Origin: Carposina sasakii
Lineage: Eukaryota; Arthropoda; Insecta; Lepidoptera; Carposinidae
Direction: 5' to 3'
Assembly (NCBI GenBank): GCA_014607495.2
Contig: CP053162.1
Location: 2,178,469-2,242,468, forward strand
Length of the DNA: 64,000 nt
Of this stretch, positions 44,665-56,940 are shown piece after piece. The notes beneath the pieces are model-generated. The model worked only from the letters and a program-made list of their open reading frames with translations. It was not told the origin of the DNA and searched no databases. Both the position numbers and the translations under genes were made by a program. The first letter of the stretch is position 1, and each line of letters starts with the position of its first letter.

Positions 44665-44819
44665 TATGTACCTAATCTGTTAGTGTGGGGCTACCCACAT
44701 ATTATGTTCTTAAGTAACCAAGTTAACTGGTAAAGAATGCCATGCAAGGAATTAAGCTCGTCCTTGTATAGAATGTTGTTTGTAGTACAATAAACAATTT
44801 TATCTTTCTGTCAATGTAT

Positions 44820-45109
44820 ATCTTAATATATAAAAAATCCGTGTCACTGTGTATGTTCCGAATAAACTCAAAAACAAGTCAACTGATATTCATGAAAATT
44901 GGCACTATGTAATTTGGTCCAACTTAGATGATAGGATAGTTATTATTTAAATTAATGGTCTTAATAACTAATAATTAATAAAAAACTGATCATCAACGTT
45001 GGTTGTTGTTATTAATCGTACGTTCCATAAGTCTGCAACAGATGGCGCCTTCTGAATTCTTCTGTCTTTTCTGCAGTCCACGCGGACGGAGTGGCGGGCG
45101 TCCGCTAGT
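44820..45109 (-). repeat. LINE-derived 3' fragment
   Basis: Reverse copy ending GCGGGCGTCCGCTAGT. Confidence 0.55.
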
Positions 45110-45594
45110 AAAAAGATATAAACCAACCTTCAAACTACAAGACAAGAAATCATGACACAGACACAAATGCCTCACGCGTAATATTTGAGTCTCGAATTTC
45201 GTTAATGCATTTTGACATACCTACTCGTTGATCTATATTTGGTGTGTAATTTTATTATTAGTATTAAGTTTCTTGATGTGCTCGGTAGGTAGTGCATTTT
45301 CTAGAATGTAATAGAAACATACAATACAATATTAAGAAACGACTGGTAGGTATCTCGCCCCGCGACTCTGATGTTTTCTGCGGTTCATAGAAAGAAGTAT
45401 GCAATTACCTATGCACTTATATATACCTGCTTAGGTATAGAGTACATAAAATCCATCCATACATTTATAAGCTGAAAATCAATGGAATCTGGAGAAATAA
45501 ACAAAATATTTTGAGATTGGTTAAATTGGTCAGGAATCCGATATTCCTAAGTATACAGGATGTTTTTGACAGCCAGGCAAATATTGATACCATT

Positions 45595-45872
45595 CGGCAT
45601 CCGAGTTAATTGACCCGCCTCCTGATTACCTAATTTGCAATAGCAAAGCCGAAGCAAAGCGATAGCGAAAATTGTACAATATTCGCCTTGAAATGTCAAA
45701 GTTCCAAAAATACGAATTTGACAATCAATCAGCGATTTTCGCTATCGCTTTACTTTTCCTAGTTAAGTAATAAAGGGGCCTGTAGCTCAGTTGGTTAGAG
45801 CAAAAGCACGGTTTGCGAGAGGTCGTGAGTCTCACTCGGGTGAAAAAAAAATCATTTCTTAAAATATTTATA
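45595..45872 (+). mobile_element. tRNA-derived SINE (family S2) inserted in the family C MITE
   Basis: Flanked by the 12-bp direct repeat ATTGATACCATT (45583-45594, 45873-45884). It has a tRNA-like stretch TAGCTCAGTTGGTTAGAGC and GGTCGTGAGTC, then a poly(A)-rich tail. Confidence 0.8.
45617..45780. mobile_element. Fold-back MITE (family F), copy 2, inside the SINE
   Basis: About 164 bp with long inverted arms that share AAAGCGATAGCGAAAAT; the ends read CTCCTGATTACC and GGTAATAAAGG-like. Edges are approximate. Confidence 0.72.
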
Positions 45873-46153
45873 ATTGATACCATTGACTTCAGACCATGAT
45901 TCTGAGGCGGAAAACACTGAAAATTTTCGCAGGAAATTTCCGAAATTTTGCGACATTATTTTCATATTTTCAGGCAAAAAAAGTTTAGTTCGTTTAATTA
46001 CGCCTTAGACCTTAGAAAGAATTTTTTAAATCAAATCAAAATTACATTTCCAGCGAGTAATAATACTGTCGTATAACTCAACACTTGTCGTATAACAACC
46101 ATGGTACTTGTTCAGCATTTCGCTAATTGCCTTCCTATCGCCCACACCCTGTA

Positions 46154-48225
46154 TAATGTACCTATAGTTTATAAATAAACGTCAGTTAAAAGGGACAATT
46201 TACGCATTTGTGGTTAATGCATAAATTGGTGACATCCAAAGTTTACTTTTCAGTATGTACCTTTTTACATCCTTTTATGGTAGGATTCAATTAGTAAGTA
46301 AGTACCTAGTAGGTACTTATAATACCGGTGGGTCTAGCTATTCTCGGGGCATTTAAAACCGTTTTAATCCAACATTTTTGGTACACACATAATTATGTTT
46401 AGCCATAATAATTTGTAGGACACGTCATTGTTTAGATACTGAACAATTGGGGTCGTCGCCCCACGCCGCGGCTTCAAATAGTCGATCCAAAGTTTAATGT
46501 TAATTTTCTATCATTTCTTCTTATCCCGCCAAGTCTGGTCCAAAAACGGAGTGCATACGGATTTATATGGAACTAGATATATTATAGTACAGTGTTAAAA
46601 TTACGTAGACACTAGCGCCGTATCAGGGGACTTCAATAGAGAAATCAGGATTAAGAGTATCGTATTGTTTCTTGATTTGATTGATTGTGTTATTGATGGT
46701 TCAGTCAATTAGGAGCTTATGTTTGTTTTTAGGTTCCGTATGGTGCCGTTATATTAGTCTGAGTCAGTCTAGTCCGAAGTAGGTAGGTAATGGTGAGATG
46801 CCTACCCTCTTTCAGCCCCTCTAGCATGACCATGCATCGTGGACATCGTATCGTCTCAAACAAAATTCAACATGACGGCTATATTTATCGTATTTTGACA
46901 GGCCGATAAATCGGTGTATCATATCGTGTTTCGCATGTCATGCTACTTGTCAGGGATAAACATTATTCTGTCTCTGTCTTGATCACGGTTCTGAGAACAG
47001 CCGGAACCTCTAACCTTCAGACAGGCTATTGGTCCTGGAAATTTCGGCCTTTAAAGAAAAAATAATGAATTAGCAGGTTTATAATATCTTTCGGCGGCAG
47101 CTTTTTAACTTCACTGAATTACTGCAGCTATCGAAAGCTTAGCTACAAATTTTTACAATGAAATATTATAGTAATCGAATCCCCCGCTGAGTGCATACCT
47201 AAATAATTACATTCTTAGTATATGTACCTACCTACTAATAAATTAAATTAAATTTGGTCCAATTGCTAAAATAGCAGATGTTTCTAAAGTTCAGTGATCC
47301 AGTTTTAGAGCAGTGACCGCTGCTGTTATAGTGATCAACATTATAGATTTTAATCCATATATTTATCCCCGCTATACTAAACATGGCCGTAGGATTTTAC
47401 TCGTGATTGGGCACACAGCCGTCTATGCTCAATTTATTTGAACATAAAAGAAAGTCATGTTCGTTACACTTTATAACTTGAGAGTGGCTGTGCCGATTTA
47501 AATGAAATTTGTTGCACAAATAGTCTAGCTAGAGCCCGAGGAAAGTTACATAGGTTACTTTTTATTCCAGCACAAGTAGTATGACCTGCGAAACACGTTA
47601 TGATAAACCCATTTATCGAGATTTAGCCTATAATATTTTTATCCCGGATAAATTCGACATTTTGGTTTTTCTGCAGTCCACACGGACGGAGTCGCGGGCG
47701 TCCAATACGTTCCAGAATAATATCGATCAGTACCTGGCTGGATATTTTAATTCTACCTACTTATGTCTCGTTGAGTCATTAAAAGTGCCGTTAGTCATAG
47801 GGCTTCCCCCGGTTTTCCCCGTTCACTGGCCACAGGTACCTAAGTACTAAAGATAAGGCTAACCACAGAGGCGAAAGTTATAGCGGAACTTACACTGATG
47901 TAGTTTTGGGCACACGCGGTGTCACAACGAGTTTGATGAATTTCAAGCTTAGTTTTTAGTGTTTGATTTACATTGAAGTAAGTCTATTCTATTCTATTCT
48001 TTATTGTACGCAGACATTTTATATGGAAAAACATTTTCAATAAAAACACTTCTCCATTAATATAATCCGTTAGGATATGGTTGATCGTTTCATCTTTAAA
48101 CATTGTGCTGTAGGATTCCGCTTTGTTTGCCGAGATTTGGCTAGTGTATAGCTATCGGGATGAAGAATAACGTTGCCAATATGTCATTTAGAAAAGAGAT
48201 GGTCAAATTCGTCATCCGAGTAATT
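46154..48225. other. Intergenic, no gene seen
   Basis: AT-rich; only the LINE fragment at 47476-47704 and a TCTAT repeat near 47985. Confidence 0.45.
47476..47704 (-). repeat. LINE-derived 3' fragment
   Basis: Reverse copy ending CGGACGGAGTCGCGGGCGTC. Confidence 0.55.
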
Positions 48226-48345
48226 GACCCGGTGGCTTAGTGGTTATAGCGGCTGGCACGGTTTGCAGTGGTCGTGGGTTCGATTCCCACTCGGGTGAAG
48301 AATTTTTTCCATTTTCTTTATTAATAATTTTATAATTGAAGTAAG
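48226..48345 (+). mobile_element. tRNA-derived SINE (family S2)
   Basis: A-box-like TGGCTTAGTGG and B-box-like GGTTCGATTCC, then CCACTCGGGTG and a T-rich tail (TTTCTTTATTAATAATTTTA). I treat it as a SINE head, not a tRNA gene, because the same tail recurs at 11600 and 45850. Confidence 0.78.
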
Positions 48346-48899
48346 TGTAATCTATCAGTCTGTTTGTAATCCAACCAATACGTATCGGGTAAGGTGGCAG
48401 TGTTCATTTTTGTTAATCAGCATTTTTACAATCTGCTTTCATTGAACTCTTTTTTTGACGACATCTCCTCTGCACTCCACACTTCTTTATTCCGTGGTAG
48501 GTAAAGTACTTAGTTAAGGTACTAATCGAAAAAAGGCAGATTGAGTTTCATACAAAAGTTCCTTTGAACGAGGGCGCTAGTTGCTATGTGCATAACAACA
48601 TTATCTATGCAACTGCGTACAAAAAATGTTAGTTCCTAAATCAGGCATATGAGTTATTCTGTGAAATGGACTCTAGTATTGCGTGACTAACAACACGATG
48701 CAAATGTTAGGAAGGAAGTAAAATAAAGGGTGGCTGAAACCATTGTTTATGTAGCTTTAATGTAACTCGATATTTTTTTTTCCACAATATAACGAGGTAC
48801 AAATAGAAAATAATTTTAGTAAGTGGATATATGTAAGTAGGTACTTGCTATACATAATTTTTCAACTCAAATTATAAGTCATAGCGAACCATAATTCGA

Positions 48900-49130
48900 A
48901 CTATGCATGATGATCTCCGACCGTATTTCGGTCAAGGCGACCAATCGCTACGGAGATTGGCCAGGTACGCAGGAGATATTATAGCGCACAAGTGTGTGCG
49001 CAAACACAGATGCACTTTCTATTCCGTTACTCTCATAGTCCGATGGGACGGAAAGCCGACACGACCGGAGAGAGATCAGGCGCAGGACCAACGGTTTTAC
49101 GTGCTTTCCGAGGCACGAGCTAAGTGACAA
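48900..49130 (+). repeat. Dispersed repeat with CGTGCTTTCCGAGGCACGAG
   Basis: CACAAGTGTGTGCGCAAACA, GAGAGAGATCAGGCGCAGGA and GTGCTTTCCGAGGCACGAG are words of a repeat common in moth genomes. The 74-codon open frames on both strands are by-products. Confidence 0.6.
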
Positions 49131-49452
49131 TTTTGCAACATTAAAATCTGTAGGTACATAAAATAAATTCATTATACGGCTGTGAAAGAATTATTATAGT
49201 AAAGAAATCATTTACATTTACCTATTTACAGTAAATGACGTAGTCGGTCAACTACCTACCGCTTCTGAAAAAAAAATAGGTACCTATTCATTATATTCGT
49301 CATGGCACTAAGGATACCACTAAAAAGTTTAATTTAACTAATAAATTACGAGTATAAAGAGCGGCGTTTTCCTGTTTTATTTAATCATTTTTGGCAAACT
49401 AGGGTTACAGAACTTTAATTAGCACATTTCAGTAATAGGCTATTTGTCTATA

Positions 49453-49600
49453 CAGGGTGTTTGTGACAGCCTGGCAAATATTGATACGGTGACTTCAGAC
49501 GATGATTCTGAGATGAAAACCAGTGCACATTTTCGCAGGAAAATCCCAAAATTTTCCTATTTTTTTCATTTTTTCAAAAAAAAAAAATGGTTTGTTTAAG
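49453..49600. repeat. MITE family C, partial copy
   Basis: TACAGGGTGTTTGTGACAGC and GGCAAATATTGATAC match 45554 onward without the SINE inserted, so it shows the empty site. Confidence 0.7.
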
Positions 49601-50207
49601 TAGGCCTTAAATAATGACTTCAAAACAAAAATTCAACCGATGGATGATTAAAAAAAAAAGTTGCTCTCAAAAATGTTCAATTTATTGATTATCCTGAAAG
49701 GAGAGTCAAAAGCGATTCAAAAAATAGCAATGTATCACACAATAACCAATAAGCCCATTTAATTAGTCACAGGATCGCCCGATACCGGGGGTCTCTGCCT
49801 ACCCCTACGTAATATAGCCGTGAGTTATGTAGGTATTGTATATGTTCCTATTGGAACAACAACCTAAAGAGGTTAAAGACTTAAGCTTATGTCTATTGTA
49901 GGTACTTACCCATTTAATATTGCATAACTGGGTCAATATTAGAAACATAAACAACGCAATATGTCGAGTCAAAGGTCCGTAATCTGACTTTGGACCCCTT
50001 TGAAGTCCCGTCATCGTTATCTTAACATGACATGTTACACTTGGAGAAGTAGCTAATTAAATTTATGACAAAGTCATACATGATAATACTGATTTTGATG
50101 GAGTCTGAGCTTATTTCTCTATAGGGCTCCGATTCTCATTTAGGTGTCGCTGTATCTGTATATCATTCATTTGAGGCTGTATCGCTCGGCATAAATATTT
50201 CTACAAA

Positions 50208-50212
50208 CAAAT
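50208..50212. repeat. Target-site duplication, left of BEL/Pao element
   Basis: CAAAT, repeated at 58068-58072 beyond the other LTR. Confidence 0.9.
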
Positions 50213-51337
50213 TGTTGCGGCCAGCTCCCGTTTCAGCGGGTCCGGCCGGGGAAAGGATCCCCGGGGTGACGAACGCGGTGGGCCCGGGGCGTAACTCCCA
50301 AACCCGCGCTGGTCGCGTCCGCCTCGCGCACCCTTCACCCGTGTGCGCAGCTCAGATATCAGCCGCGGCGTCGTCGCGTACTAAATACGCGCCGGTCACC
50401 CTATTGTATGTTGTTGTCAAACCCACCCACTGTATGTTGCTGTCGCACCCCTGTATGTTGTTGTCGTACGCGGGAGTGAGAGAGACAAAACACACTTTTC
50501 TTCCAAACTGCGGGCAAGAGGTCAGTCTTCAGGCAGTCTTCAGTGGCTTCTCTTGTTCCTATTTTGCTTCCTTTTCACTTTTCTTCTTATTTTTCTTCTT
50601 AGGAACTCGCCTCGGATTGAACACACAAAATCCGTGCGACTTACAATATGTCGACGGTTCACCCTTACCGTCTGGAACGCGGTAGAAATTCTCTACGATT
50701 TCTTCTAACATTTTATCTAGTTTGTCCCTTGACTGACCTCTTTTGCGCCCTATTTTTATTTCAAAATAAACATTACATACATGTGTTATACATTGTTAAA
50801 AAGGTCTTAATTAGCTCTATCTAATTATATAAGAATCTTATTTTTAAGTTTAAACAATAAAAAGTTGTCAAAGGAGAAAAGTCAAAAATCTTACCAATTT
50901 TACCGACTTGCTAAGTTTAGCCCTTAATAAAAACTAATTTATACATCTATATACATGAATTATATATCACTAGAAAGGGCATAAACTGAACTCTAATAAG
51001 AAATAATCAGATTCATTCTAGTTGGAATATTCTCGAAGCTACTGTGAGCACAAGTTCAAAATCTTAATAAACTATAAAATCGCAAATATCTACTAAAGTA
51101 ATTATTCAATCTACTTAAAAATACTCTTAATGTGCCCAGAATAGCTACCTACACCTAATAAAACTCAAAGGGATAAGAAATAAGTCAGACACAAAACAAC
51201 CCTACCTAGTACAAACTTAATGTTAGCGCTATACCTAACATATATTGCAAACTCTTTATTCAAATATCAACCTTATCTATATGTACATAACATCGAATCA
51301 TTCAGTTTGGGTAGGTTTCATGTCTTCGTCGCCGACA
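50213..51337 (-). repeat. BEL/Pao 3' LTR (left copy)
   Basis: 1125 bp, starts TGTTGCGG and ends GCCGACA on the + strand. It differs from the other LTR by two single-base deletions (near 50645 and 50945). Confidence 0.95.
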
Positions 51338-51798
51338 TTCTCCCCCTCGTGCAGAGCACCAACTCTCGGCTCCGGCGACGACTCCACCGGCACCACCAGG
51401 ATGATTTTCGAATGCGGGCGACGCAGTACTCCTCCGGGCGTCGCGACATCGACGACTCTCGTTCTCCCATCAGGTCCAGGGTAGACTTGGGTGATTCTTC
51501 CTTTTGGCCAGGTGCAGCGTGGTAGTGTGTGATCCACCACCAGCACGATGTCTCCACAACGCAGGTCCCTTGTTGCTGCTCGTCCATCAATCTTCCTGGG
51601 CAGCAACGTCGGCAGGTACTCCTTGATCCACCTGCTCCAGAAGTGGTCGACCATGCGTTGTGTGCTCTTCCATGTGCTCCGTCCTGCCATATCTTGATCG
51701 GTGAAGGCGCCCACCCTAGGCGCTCCGCAGGATCTCCCAATCAGGAAATGATTGGGAGTGAGAGCTTCTTCACTGGCATTCTCGTCCAAGTCTGTCAA
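51298..51798 (-). pseudogene. BEL/Pao polyprotein C-terminus (DUF5641-like)
   Basis: It contains LTPNHFLIGRS, WIKEYLPTLLPR, GDIVLVVDHTLPRCTWPKGR and VVDVATPGGVLRRP, the usual domain after integrase in Pao polyproteins. It lies in a different frame from the integrase core and runs over into the LTR. Confidence 0.85.
51338..51348 (-). other. Polypurine tract of the BEL/Pao element
   Basis: TTCTCCCCCTC on the + strand is GAGGGGGAGAA in element sense, abutting the 3' LTR; it would prime plus-strand DNA synthesis. Confidence 0.8.
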
Positions 51799-51829
51799 GG
51801 GTCTTGAGTTGACGATATGTTTTCTGCTT

Positions 51830-52159
51830 CTACCAGCAGCGTGTGTAGTACTTCTTCTCTCGGGTCTTCTCGTTCAGGGTCGCTGCAAGGGCTGTTTTCA
51901 CGGAACGGACCATTCTTTCCCAGGCTCCGCCCATGTTCGGTGCGCCTGGTGGTATGAATTTCCACCGGACGCCAATCTTCTCTGCTTCGGTCGCTAGAGT
52001 GTCTTCTTTCTTCAATTCTTCTATGGCCTCTTGCAGTTCTCTCTTCGCCCCGACGAAGTTGGTCCCGTTGTCGCTAAACAACACGCTGGGCATTCCTCTT
52101 CGTGCAGCCATTCGTCGGAGAGCCAGTATCATTGAGTCGGTTGATAGAGAGGTAGCCAA
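51830..52159 (-). pseudogene. BEL/Pao integrase core fragment
   Basis: It has ALRRMAARRGMPSVLFSDNG, with the second catalytic Asp in SDNGTNF, and PPGAPNMGGAWERMVRSVK, which includes the region of the catalytic Glu. Frame differs from the fragments on both sides. Confidence 0.85.
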
Positions 52160-52238
52160 CTCAATGTGTACCGCTCTTGTGGTGAGGCATGTGAATAGAG
52201 CCCCCCACTCTTCTCATGTCTTCTTCCGATCGTCACAA

Positions 52239-52883
52239 TCATTGGGCCGAAGTAGTCCACCGCAGCACACGTAAAGGGTGTGCTCCATGTCGCAGTCGTT
52301 CTTCTGGCAGATCTCCCGTCGGCACCGGTTGTGGTATCGTCTTCTTGACCCTGCACCATTGACAGTGATGCAGAGTCCATTTAACCGCAGATCGTAGTCC
52401 CAGAATCCAGTACCGCTGTCTTAACTCGTTGATGACCGTCGCGTGGTTCCCATGGTTGAACCTCTCGTGGTAGTGCTGGATCAGCAACTTCGTGACGTAA
52501 TTCTTCCCATCCAATACAACTGGTCTTTTGAAGTTGCGATCAATGTTCTGTGCCGCGTCGATTCTTCCTCGTAGATGTAGTAGACCATTCTCTTCTATGA
52601 CATCCAACTTCTTCAATTTACTACTTCTGTCTAGAGGTTTCGATCTTCGCAGGCAGGTCATCTCCTCTTCAAAACAATCTCTCTGGCTTCTTTGTAGTAG
52701 AAGCTTTTCTGCTTGCTCTAAGTACGTAGCTTCTAGAGGTATGAAGCGACGTACTTCTTTGCTCTTCTTCACGGTAACTGGTCTTGCAGGGACATTCTTC
52801 TTCCTGTTGACTTTCCACGAGGTGTCGTCTTTTTCTCTCTTTCCTCGCAGCGTGGACTCGATTCTTCTTTCTGCACATGTCAA
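52239..52883 (-). pseudogene. BEL/Pao integrase zinc-binding region
   Basis: It contains GRIDAAQN, LIQHYHERFNHGNHATV and HHCQWCR, an H-H-C-C zinc finger at the N-terminus of integrase. The true frame is lost near 52310; the first integrase Asp (AVDYFGPM) continues in the next frame at 52129-52380. Confidence 0.85.
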
Positions 52884-53895
52884 TGAACTGCAAAACTCTG
52901 GCAGTTGCTCTCCATAATCTTGTCCAGCTAGAGAACCTCAGTGGATCAGGAGTCATCATCTTCGGGCCAGCGATTGCAGCAACTACTGCATTCTTTTCTT
53001 CCCCAGTAGGCTTCGTCTTGAAGGATCTGGGAGCTGGCCATTCTTCCTCTTTTCTCTGAAGAAACTCGGGGCCTGTGAACCATCTGTGCGCCTGGTTGAA
53101 GTTCTCAGGAATCTCTCGCGTCGCATCATCTGCCGGATTTTGTGCCGTGGGAATCCAACGCCACTCTTGAGGCTTCGTTGTCTCTTCTATTTCCGCCAGG
53201 CGATGTGCGACGTAAGGCTTGAATGTCCTGGGGTCCGACTTAATCCAGGACAGTACAGTGCTGGAGTCGGTCCAGAAGATCTTCCTCTTCGTCTTCAGGT
53301 CTAACTCCTTCTCGACTGAGTGAGCCAATCTGCTTCCCAGTAACGCCGCCTGCAGCTCCAGCCGAGGAATCGATATCGGCTTCAGCGGCGTCACCCTCGC
53401 CTTTCCAGCCAACAGAGACACCAGTATCTTGCCATCTTCATTCTTCGTACGCCAATACACGGCGGCGGCGTATGCTGTCTCGCTGGCATCTGTGAAGACG
53501 TGCAGCTCCCCCTCAGTGTTGGTCGGAGATATGCATCTTGGAATATGCAGATCTCGCAGCAGCTGTAGGTTCTTCATATACTTCTTCCAGGTTTCACAGG
53601 CTTCTTCAGTTATCTCTTCATCCCATCCAACCCCCTCTCTCCAGACATCTCTTGCATCAGTCTTTTTTCCTTGTATCAGTACTGGAGAGACTAATCCCAT
53701 GGGGTCGAATGTTGACATGATCGCGCTGGTGATTTCTCTCTTCGTCGGAGTTCTGGCCTCGTTAATAACATCTTCTGGAGTGTTCCGCAGACTCGTTCTA
53801 AACCCCAATGCATCTTCTTTGATGAACCAACGAAGTCCCAGAGTCTTCTCTTCATGACCCAGCGTGATTTCAGTCTTCATTTCTTCGGTCTTCAT
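52669..53895 (-). pseudogene. BEL/Pao RT end and RNase H
   Basis: About 408 codons. FDPMGLVSPVLIQGK marks the Pao-type RT thumb. RNase H acidic residues are seen in HVFTDASETAYAAAVYW, LELQAALLGSRL and IFWTDSSTVLSWI, followed by NPADDATREI. The frame changes at both ends. Confidence 0.88.
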
Positions 53896-56168
53896 GTCAG
53901 CAAGAACTTCTGGATGGTTTGAAGCCCAACGCGCAGTTCAAACCCAGCCTTCAGATGAACGGTATCCACTTCTTTGGCAATCTTCTTTGCTGCTTCAATC
54001 GTGGCGAAACTCTGCAAGTAGTCATCCATATAATGATTTCGCACGATCGCTCTTGCTGCCTCAGGATACTCTTCTTTATGTTCTGCTGCATTCCGATTCT
54101 TAATATAGATAGCCGTACTGGGAGAGGATGCCGCACCGAAGATGACTGACTTCATTCTGTATTTCTTCGGAGATCCCTCTTGTCCTTGGCCCCTCCACAG
54201 GAATCTCAAGCTATCTCGATCTTCATCTCGTATTCTTATTTGCAGGAACATTTCCTTGATGTCTGCTACTACTGCGATGTGACTCTGCCGAAACCTCAAA
54301 AGAACTCCAAACAGTGACTGCAACAAGTCTGGTCCCGGCAGCAGTGCATCGTTGAGACTCTTTCCTTGGACCTTGGCGGCAGCATCAAAGACAATCCTCA
54401 TCTTCTTCTTCGTCGGATGCGTTACGGCGAAGTGCGGGAGATACCATTCTCTATCTGATGTACATTCTTCTGGTGCTTCTTCCGCGTAGTCATTCTCGAG
54501 AAGATGATTGATTTGCCGCTCATATTCTTTCTTCATGTCGATGTCCTTGTCTAGCTTCTTCTCAATATTCTTCAATCTGTTCTCAGCAGATTTGTAGCTA
54601 GCAGGCATCCTTTCATCTTCTGTCTTCCATAGAAGTCCTGTTTCGAAGCGACCTCCTTCAATGCGACGACTTGTCTTCTCCAGTGTCTGCAGGGCCTTGG
54701 CTTCAATATCCATACTCGGGCGACGAGGCTGTATCCCCAGCGACTCAATACTGAAATGCTCCTTGATAATCTTCTCCATGTGGTCATCTTCTTCTCCAGC
54801 CAGCTGCGCACAGTTGATGAAGTGCACTGGCTTCGACTCTCCTCCATCGGTGCCATGCAGTACCCAACCTAACTCAGTGAGGGAGGCGATGGGTTGGTTC
54901 TTCTTTCCCCTCCTGATGGCTCTTGACACGATGAGGTGCCAGTTGTCTTGCCCAATCAACAACTGTGGTGGATCTTCATTGTAGTGCAGCTGGTCTGCCA
55001 TCTTCTTCAGATGTGAGCATTCTTCTATCCTAGACTTCTTGACGTATTGAGGCGCGAGGTCCATCTTGTCAATTGTTCGAACCTCGTTCAATCTCTTCTT
55101 GCCCTCTTGATGAACTCCTCGTATCTCCATAGACAGCCTTTGAGAGTTCTTCTTCATAATAGTCTTCCCGCCGACAGTGGATATCGCCAAAGTCTCTTCC
55201 GGTCCTGACGCTCCAATCTTCTCTGCCACTGCTGAGTCTAACAGTGATACGGTAGACCCTTCATCCAGTAGCGCCAGGACCTTCTCCGAACCCCTGGGAC
55301 CATACAACTCCACAGGAATTATCTTCAGGAAGGCTCTTGCTGTACTCGCAGTGTTGACCGGCAGCATGACGTGATTGGAGACCTCTTGGACGTCTTCTTC
55401 TTCTTCTTTCTCCGGCTGCTGCTGTCTCTTCTCTGTATTGTGCAGCAGTTGATGATGAAGACGCTTGCAGATCTTGCATGGAGGTCTCTTGCAGGTTTCC
55501 TTCCGATGAGGACTATGCAGACACTTGAAGCATAGCCTGGACTTCTTCACAATATCCCATCTCTCTTGCACCGAAGACTCCTTGAAGCGTCGACATTCAT
55601 ACAGCCGGTGCTCCCCTCGGCAAGCTGGACACTCCATCTTCTCAGCCCGCGTTGGTTCTACTCGTTGCTCCGGCGGCCTTGGCTTCTCCGTAGTCTGATG
55701 CGTGAAGTGTTGCTTCAGGCCAAATCTTCTCGGCGTTTCAGGTGCTGCATATGCTCCACATCTATCAGCTTCTCGGTCTAGGAACCTGGACATCAACACC
55801 AGGTCCGGCTCTTCACTGTCTTCATGTTCAGCGGCGAAGTCGTACCATCTAAACTTCATGATAGGACCCATCTTCTCTTCGATGGCCTTCTTCATCTCTG
55901 GCGAATACAGGAAATGTATCTTCTTCAGATTCTTGATCGTCGCAACCCCATTACTGACGATGCTGGCGAATAAGCATACATCCCTCGCAGTATCCATGAT
56001 CTTCGGTAATGCCTTCATTCTTTCCAGTTCGTGCATCACCAAAGCATCTGGTCTTCCAAATCTTCTACGCAACGCATCGATGATTTCTTCAGGTGCAGAA
56101 TCAGAATACAAAATATTCTTGATCGCCTCTCTTGCTGCCCCCTTCAGCGCTCTTCTCAGCCGCGCCAT
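53892..56168 (-). pseudogene. BEL/Pao gag C-terminus, protease and reverse transcriptase
   Basis: 758 codons. Residues about 1-150 are a DUF1759-like gag region. About 175-245 hold cysteine/histidine knuckles (CPACRGEHRLYEC, CFKCLHSPHRKETC). Around 295 is a protease-like segment, VLALLDEGSTVSLLD, where the usual DSG/DTG catalytic triplet reads DEG; that may be real or an error. RT motifs follow: EWYLPHFAV, KMRIVFDAAAK, SLNDALLPGPDLLQS, VVADIKEMFLQI and catalytic HYMDDYLQS. It is the longest intact piece of the element. Confidence 0.9.
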
Positions 56169-56719
56169 ATTCTGAGTGCTTGAGAAGAGTGGTGCAGTAT
56201 CTTCATATACTCTCTTGAAGGCCAGCCATTCCGCGCTGTTTCCTCGAAGGCAGGTAACTCGTGCATATAACTGGGTGGCGGTGCTGGACTTCTCACTGGA
56301 CTGGACTCCATCGCCATCTTGATAGCTCCAGCCAACTCGCTGACTCGGTACCCTGAAGACTCGTGCGGCCTCGCGTCGATGGCTGGAAGAGCTTCCTTCA
56401 TCGGCTCCCCCTCCTTTTCTTCAACGTCCATCGTCGCTCGGACCCATTCTTGCACGTGCGCCGTTCTGTCTTCAGGCTCCTCGTCTTCTGATCTGGACTC
56501 GTCCTCTTCATCTTCATATTGGATACGAGCCAGTCTTGCTTCTGCCAATTTTGCTTCAGCCTCTATCTTCATTAACTTTAGACGTGCCAGTTCCTCACGC
56601 GCCTCAAGCTCCTTCTTCCGGGAGCGCTTCGACTTGGCGAGCGAGGGTGCCTTCACTGGAACCAAGGTGAGTGCTGAAGAGCTCTTCTTCTTTCGGGTGT
56701 TCTTCTGTACCAGCGGCAC
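56156..56719 (-). pseudogene. BEL/Pao gag N-terminal part
   Basis: 187 codons, highly charged, with a Lys/Arg/Glu/Ala-rich coiled coil (ELEAREELARLKLMK) followed by an acidic stretch. An upstream Ser/Thr/Gly-rich segment (56604-56939) is open in a neighbouring frame and probably holds the start of gag. Confidence 0.7.
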
Positions 56720-56920
56720 TGGCCATCGTGCCAGAGCCTGTCGTCTTCGTCCCGGCGGAATCCATAGTCGACGTTCCTGTGGTGCCCGAAGTCGCTTCAG
56801 AAGAAGTCGTTCCCGAAGTCATCTCTGATGATGTTCTATCCTCTTCTTGTGCCGAAGACCTTCCGTGTTGCGATCTGGTGACCGGCATCTTCTGCGCTGA
56901 TATCTTCTCTTGTCCGAAGG

Positions 56921-56938
56921 ATCCGGCTCGAAGGACCA
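56921..56938 (-). other. Primer-binding site, tRNA-Tyr type
   Basis: The + strand text ATCCGGCTCGAAGGACCA equals the 3' end of eukaryotic tRNA-Tyr including CCA; in element sense it is the complement, beginning TGG two bases after the 5' LTR. Confidence 0.85.
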
Positions 56939-56940
56939 TC

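Larger units (their letters stand above)
45554..46153. mobile_element. TA-flanked MITE (family C) containing a nested SINE and fold-back MITE
   Basis: Ends TACAGGATGT and CACCCTGTA are inverted repeats with TA on each side, as in Tc1/mariner derivatives. A second, 3'-damaged copy starts at 49453. Confidence 0.78.

Noticed and set aside
45780..45842. Possible functional tRNA gene (GCTCAGTTGGTTAGAGC)
   Set aside because: It is the tRNA-like part of the nested SINE, bounded by a target duplication.
48226..48300. Possible functional tRNA gene
   Set aside because: A and B boxes are present but the cloverleaf is poor and the sequence continues into a SINE tail seen elsewhere.
50212..50685. 157-codon + strand frame, repeated at 56910-57437
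   Set aside because: Lies inside the LTRs and reads against the element; it is duplicated only because the LTR is.
53429..53857. 142-codon + strand frame and similar frames across 51-57 kb
   Set aside because: Antisense shadows of the BEL/Pao polyprotein.
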